From NCBI RefSeq assembly GCF_027595985.1, contig NC_073302.1, forward strand, positions 13,396,311-13,460,310: a stretch of 64,000 bases of DNA, written 5' to 3'. Positions 59,971 to 64,000 of this stretch are shown one piece after another. A program made the position numbers and the translations under genes. The stretch's first letter is position 1, and each line of letters opens with the position of its first letter. This stretch comes from Sorex araneus (taxonomy: Eukaryota > Chordata > Mammalia > Eulipotyphla > Soricidae). A model generated the notes under the pieces. The model had not been told where the DNA came from and searched no databases. It saw only the letters and a list, made by a program, of their open reading frames with translations.

Positions 59971-60079
59971 GTTTAGCCAGTCTCTGACTCACAGTTGCAG
60001 ATGACCCTCCTTCCCTCCTGTCCCAGCTTGGCAGGACCCAGAGGCTGCTACCGTCCTGATAGCCGCCCTCTTACCTGCT

Positions 60080-60690
60080 TCTGGTTCTTTGAGCCTCCTC
60101 ATCACGCTCAGGTAGTTTCCTCCTTGTTTCGGAATCTGGCCCTCGACTCCCTGACTGTCTCTGCCCTTGCTCCTCCCAGCCCTTCGTCCCCAAGCCTTTC
60201 CTGGCCCAGCCAACACATTCTGTCATGAATTACTCTTCCCTGTTCTTTCCGACTTGCTGGGTCAGCGCCTCGCTGTGTCTGCCGCCAGGGTTACCCTCCC
60301 TTCTCCCCTTTGACTTATTTAAAGTGATTTTAATTTTCAGGAGATGTCATTACTAAGGGCTGGAGCGATAGCACAGAGGGTAGGGCGTTTGCCTTGCATG
60401 TGGCCGACCTGGGTTCGATTCCTCTGTCCCTCTCGGAGAGCCTGGCAAGCTACTGAGAGTATTGAGCCCGCATGGCAGAGCCTGGCAAGCTACCTGTGGC
60501 GTATCCGATATGCCAAAAACAGTAACAACAAGTCTCACGATGGAGACATTACTGGTACCCGCTTGAGCAAATCGATGAGCATGACAGTGACAGTGACAGT
60601 CATTACTAAGAAGCCTTCACTGACATGCTCCCATACTTTCCTATGCCCTCTGTCTCCATTCATAGTTACGGTGGCAAATTTTACATGACT
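60080..60690 (+). mobile_element. L2 fossil interrupted by a type B SINE
   Basis: TTTTCAGGAGATGTCATTAC continues after the SINE as TAAGAAGCCTTCACTGACAT, the familiar L2 phrase, with CTTGCTCCTCCCAGCCC upstream. Confidence 0.45.
60358..60598 (+). mobile_element. Type B SINE, young
   Basis: Sense copy with intact head, body and tail (GACAGTGACAGTGACA). A perfect duplication GTCATTACTAAG flanks it at 60346-60357 and 60599-60610. The 17-bp unit AGAGCCTGGCAAGCTAC occurs twice in its body. Confidence 0.96.
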
Positions 60691-60837
60691 AAGAACCGCT
60701 AAATCGATAGATGTACAGATAAGATTATTTTTTGTACTAGTTAAAATTTTTAATAGTTCCATCTTATTTTCACTTGTAACTAATAAAAAAGGAATTACTA
60801 AAATATTTTTTGTTATTTAAAATTTTTATTTTGTTGT

Positions 60838-60895
60838 GGATGTGGGGATCAGACCCAGGGTCTCGTAGACACAACTGAGCTACATCCTCAGTTCA
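60838..60895 (-). mobile_element. tRNA-Ala-like SINE
   Basis: On the minus strand: GAGGATGTAGCTCAGTTGTG, then CTGGGTCTGATCCCCA (near-consensus B box). Confidence 0.55.
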
Positions 60896-60983
60896 TCCTT
60901 TCATGAATCATACTGAATTGTTGAACTTTGGTATGTATTTTATTCTTTTAGCACTTTTTTTGTTCGGGGGTGTCTGGATGGGG

Positions 60984-61130
60984 GATTTGGGCTGTACCCC
61001 GTGGTGCTCAGGGGCTTTTCCTGTCTTTGCTCTGGAGTGACCCCTGGCAGTGCTTGGGCGACCATATGTTTGCCATGTGTCTATCTGGGTCAGCTCCATG
61101 CCTTAACCCCTTGTTCTATCCATCTAGCCC
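60984..61130 (-). mobile_element. Type A SINE, diverged
   Basis: GGGCTGTACCCCGTGGTGCT to CTATCCATCTAGCCC. Confidence 0.65.
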
Positions 61131-61149
61131 TTATTATTACGTCTTACTT

Positions 61150-61225
61150 GGATAACCACATTTTAAGTGTTCAGTTGCTCCCATGTGGCTGTGGCTCCAT
61201 GTGTCTGGCAGCTGGACAGTGCAGG
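61150..61225. mobile_element. MER5-like DNA transposon fossil
   Basis: CATTTTAAGTGTTCAGTTGC and CATGTGGCTGTGGCTCC with TGGACAGTGCAG recall MER5A (hAT-Charlie family). Confidence 0.5.
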
Positions 61226-61239
61226 TAGGACTTTGCACT

Positions 61240-61375
61240 ATCTGTTTTCCAAATTAGACAAACATCTCTTTGAGAGCGGGCACTCAGTCTTGTATTTTGT
61301 TCTTGCAATCCCAGTTCCTGACTTGGTCTGACTTGTTTTCGGGGCTTATAGCTTAAATCGTTGAATAAACCATGA
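61240..61375 (+). mobile_element. L2 3' end fossil
   Basis: CATCTCTTTGAGAGCGGGCA and GTTGAATAAACC resemble the L2 3' end. Confidence 0.45.
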
Positions 61376-61424
61376 CACCAGGAGGGGACAGTATTATCCT
61401 CCCCTCCTCCCCCCTTTACAGCCA

Positions 61425-61540
61425 AGCATGTTGAGACTCAGAGAGGTGGCATTCCACCTCTGAGCAGTCTAGAATTGCACGGACAGTGTGTGATTGAGTC
61501 TGAATATAAGCCAGGCCTACTGACTGCAGGCTTGGCTCTC
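61425..61540 (-). mobile_element. MIR fossil
   Basis: TTGAGACTCAGAGAGGTGGC and TGATTGAGTCTGAATATAAG follow antisense MIR order. Confidence 0.45.
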
Positions 61541-61674
61541 GGCCTTCCCACTTGTCTCAACCAGTTCTGAAAGAATTCTAGCAAAATTCTGTGGGACTGG
61601 TGGCATTTGAGTTAGCTAACCCAGAGTGGCAGGAGCGCTCTGTAAAAGATAGGTCACCCTTTAGTTTTTTTGTT

Positions 61675-61851
61675 TCTTTTTTTTTTGCTTTTTGGGTCAC
61701 ACCTGGTGATGCACAGGGGTTACTCCTGGCTCATGCACTCAGGATTACTCCTGGCAGTGCTCAGGGGACCATATGGGATGCTGGGAATTGAACCCGGGGG
61801 TCGGCCGCGTGCAAGGCAAACGCCCTACCTGCTGTGCTATTGCTCCAGCCC
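61675..61851 (-). mobile_element. Type A SINE, young
   Basis: Antisense near-consensus copy (TTTTTTTTTGCTTTTTGGGT ... TGCTATTGCTCCAGCCC). Confidence 0.93.
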
Positions 61852-62079
61852 TACACATCACCATTTCAAAGCTTAACCTAGAGTCCACTTTGTCTCCGGT
61901 CTTGGTTGAATTAGGTCAGTCAGTATCATTTTTCCCCAACCTGGTCACTTGTAAGTGCCCCAAAGGCACAGAGGCTGAATCGTGAGATTTCAGCCCAGAT
62001 TCAGACCCCAGGGACCTCACCCAGGCTGAGGCCCTTTGTTAAGTCATGCGTGGTGATGCTAAAAGGACCTGGGCTTTGT

Positions 62080-62185
62080 ATTTAGGACAACAAATCTGAA
62101 TCCTGCTCCAGTCAGTTACTAAGTATGTGGCTTGAGTAATTAATTTATTCCTTCTCCTCAGTTTCCCTTAATGGGTGAAGGTGTG
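62080..62185 (+). mobile_element. MIR fossil
   Basis: AATCCTGCTCCAGTCAGTTA, TATGTGGCTTGAGTAATTA and CTCCTCAGTTTCCCTTAATG are sense MIR. Confidence 0.5.
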
Positions 62186-62727
62186 AATGGAGCAAAATGT
62201 TGTGTTGAAAGTGCATTCTCGGGAGTGCGTTAACTGTTGGCTGTTTCCTTTGGTTGTACTGTGACTATATTGCACTGTTTTCTGGCAGATCCTCTGCTCA
62301 CAAACCTGGGTCCATGTCTTTGGTTCCATACCCACAGCACCTGTGAGATTCATGAACTCTGCATATGCTGTGTGCATTGGTGTCGTCCCTCTCACATCTG
62401 TCAGTCCCAGCTTTTCAGTGCTGGCTGTCTGGTTAGGAGTGACCAAAGAGAAATGTTTTCCTTTAAGTCAGTGTCTCCTAAAGCAGGCAGTATCATTCCT
62501 AGGGGGTGGGGGGCACTGGAATGATTTGAGGGGCATTGGCTAAGCCAGGGGAGCCTCGATAAATTTGGGGACAATTAGGGGCTGGTGCTTTTTATTTTTT
62601 CCCTTCAGGTAGCTATCCTGGGGGCCACTGAGTAGTTTACTTTTTGAAAAGGGGGTGGTTGGCCAATATGTTTAGGAACTTCTGCTTTAAGTCTTTGTAT
62701 TTTCTCAGGCAAAGGGTGCCTTCATGA

Positions 62728-62900
62728 TTTTTTTGTGTGTGTTTCTGATTTGGGTTATACCCAGCGGTGCTCAGGGTGTCCTTCTAGCTGTGTGCGCAGG
62801 GATAACTCCTGGTGGGGCTTGGGGACTGTGGGTTGCTGAGGATGAAGTCTGGTTTGGGCATGTGCAAGGCAAATGCTCTACCTGCTGTACTGTCACTCAG
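62728..62900 (-). mobile_element. Type A SINE, diverged
   Basis: GGGTTATACCCAGCGGTGCT to CTGTACTGTCACTCAG. Confidence 0.7.
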
Positions 62901-63130
62901 TATCCACCTCCCACACGTACTACCCTTCCTAATGTTTTGTAGATGTAAGTTGAAGAAGAGCATAGTGGAATAGATTCTGTGAAAGACTGGAAAGCTTGAT
63001 TGAAGACCAAGTGGCCCTTTACACTGGGGGTTTGAGGAGTATAAACTTGAGGACTGCATGCCTATTGGACTTGTTCTCCACTGCATCGTTAGCACCTAGG
63101 ACGTTGCTAAGTTTCATACTTTGAAGCTCA

Positions 63131-63234
63131 ATTCAGGGGTCACTTCTCGTGGTGCTTGGGGGCCCATGTGCAGTGCTGGGGGTTGAACTGGGGTAGCCAT
63201 GTGTAGCCTTAACTGCTGTGCTATCTGTCCAGCC
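63131..63234 (-). mobile_element. Type A SINE, shortened
   Basis: GGGGTCACTTCTCGTGGTGC to TGTGCTATCTGTCCAGCC; part of the body is missing. Confidence 0.65.
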
Positions 63235-63404
63235 TCTTAACTGAATCAATTTGGCTGAATCTCTGTTGGAACAAATACATATCATATGTATGTAAACTTC
63301 ATGTTTGGTACTACATGGGTACTTTGTCATCATTGAAAATTTACACATTGTTAATTGTACAGTCTCTCAGGAACATAATTTGTCATCATCTCTTAACATT
63401 AAAA

Positions 63405-64000
63405 ATGTGCATGTGTCAACATTATTCATTGCTGCACTTTGTACAATAGTTCAGATGTGGAGTCAACCTCGGTGTCCAACGACAGATGAATGGATTATGA
63501 AGATGTATATATACACAATGGGATACTATCCAGCTGCAAAGGGTGATGAAATTATGCAATTTGCTGCAACCCGGTTGGAACTGGAAGATATGTTGGGTGA
63601 AGCAAGTCAGAAAAAGAGAGACAAACACAGAATGATCTTGCTCATCTGTGATATATAGAATACTGGTTGAGGAATTGTATTGTAGTCAAGAGAGGATGCC
63701 CAAAACACCCCAGTGTGTAGAGAGGAGGAGGACAGAGAAGGAAAGAAATCAAGGTGACGATTAGGGAAAAGAGAATGGGAAGTAATGGGTAAACAGGCAT
63801 CAAGGGCTTCAGCTATACTGGTGATAGGGTGAGTGGTATAGCCATATATCCAAAATACAGACTCATGAAAACATGAGATCTAAGTTGTAGTCACTGGAAC
63901 TTTGTAACATGCCTGTCAGGTAGACAGGCAGGGGATGGGGTGGGGGTTGTGTGTGGGGATGGAATATGGGAACACTGCTAGAGGGAAGTTGACACTGGTG
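63405..64000 (+). mobile_element. L1 3' region running off the window
   Basis: ATTGCTGCACTTTGTACAAT, CCAACGACAGATGAATGGA, ACAATGGGATACTATCCAGC and GGTGAAGCAAGTCAGAAAAA mark the end of L1 ORF2 and the 3' UTR. It is diverged from the young copies, and the open frame 63305-63658 is only a relic of ORF2. Confidence 0.78.

Larger units (their letters stand above)
58076..64000 (+). other. CDK5RAP2: CDK5RAP2 intron 1 (start)
   Basis: Everything after the exon 1 donor is read as intron. It contains a TATG/TACA microsatellite, SINEs, L2, MIR and MER5-like fossils, and an L1 at the end. The stretches 58510-59600 and 61540-61670 have no recognised feature. No coiled-coil-encoding frame matching CDK5RAP2 was seen on either strand. 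Confidence 0.65.

Noticed and set aside
63305..63658. 117-codon frame with WSQPRCPTTDEWIMKM
   Set aside because: Decayed end of L1 ORF2, not an independent gene.

Overview
This is mammalian nuclear DNA, most likely from a shrew (Soricidae, close to Sorex araneus). Coding exons are sparse. Long introns are packed with tRNA-derived SINEs that match my recollection of the Sorex SOR family, plus 5'-truncated L1 3' ends and older MIR, L2 and MER5-type fossils. There is no prokaryotic content. Species is inferred from the repeats and gene content, not from a database search.

Genes. Two genes lie head-to-tail on the + strand. (1) MEGF9 (multiple EGF-like domains 9, a type I membrane protein): its last four coding exons are at 18705-18844, 30878-31021, 38380-38649 and 40831-41282. 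All have canonical AG/GT borders and compatible phases and together encode about 335 C-terminal residues: laminin-type EGF modules, a Thr/Ser-rich stalk, one transmembrane helix and a short cytoplasmic tail. The signal-peptide and upstream EGF exons lie before base 1. A long 3' UTR probably ends near an AATAAA at 45892. (2) CDK5RAP2 (centrosomal protein): exon 1 is proposed inside a CpG island at about 57.6-58.2 kb, with start codon 58020 and donor after 58075. The MEGF9 then CDK5RAP2 order on one strand is the human chr9q33 order as I remember it. No further CDK5RAP2 exon was recognised up to base 64000.

Layout. 1-18704: MEGF9 intron with a large CCTT microsatellite, a candidate LTR-like block (about 5.46-6.66 kb) and a minisatellite-bearing block (14.7-15.2 kb). 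18845-40830: three more introns, mostly SINE and L1. 41283-about 45915: MEGF9 3' UTR. 45916-57590: intergenic DNA with the densest young SINEs. 57590-58240: bidirectionally GC-rich promoter. 58076-64000: CDK5RAP2 intron 1.

SINE naming used here. Type A is about 170 bp: a tRNA-like head, a short body ending near GTGTGACCC and an A-rich tail. Type B is about 240 bp: the same head joined to a different body that ends in short CAGTG-containing tandem units with no poly-A. A third, tRNA-Ala-like SINE is also present. The contrast in tails and target-site duplications between types A and B is the most interesting repeat signal in the window.
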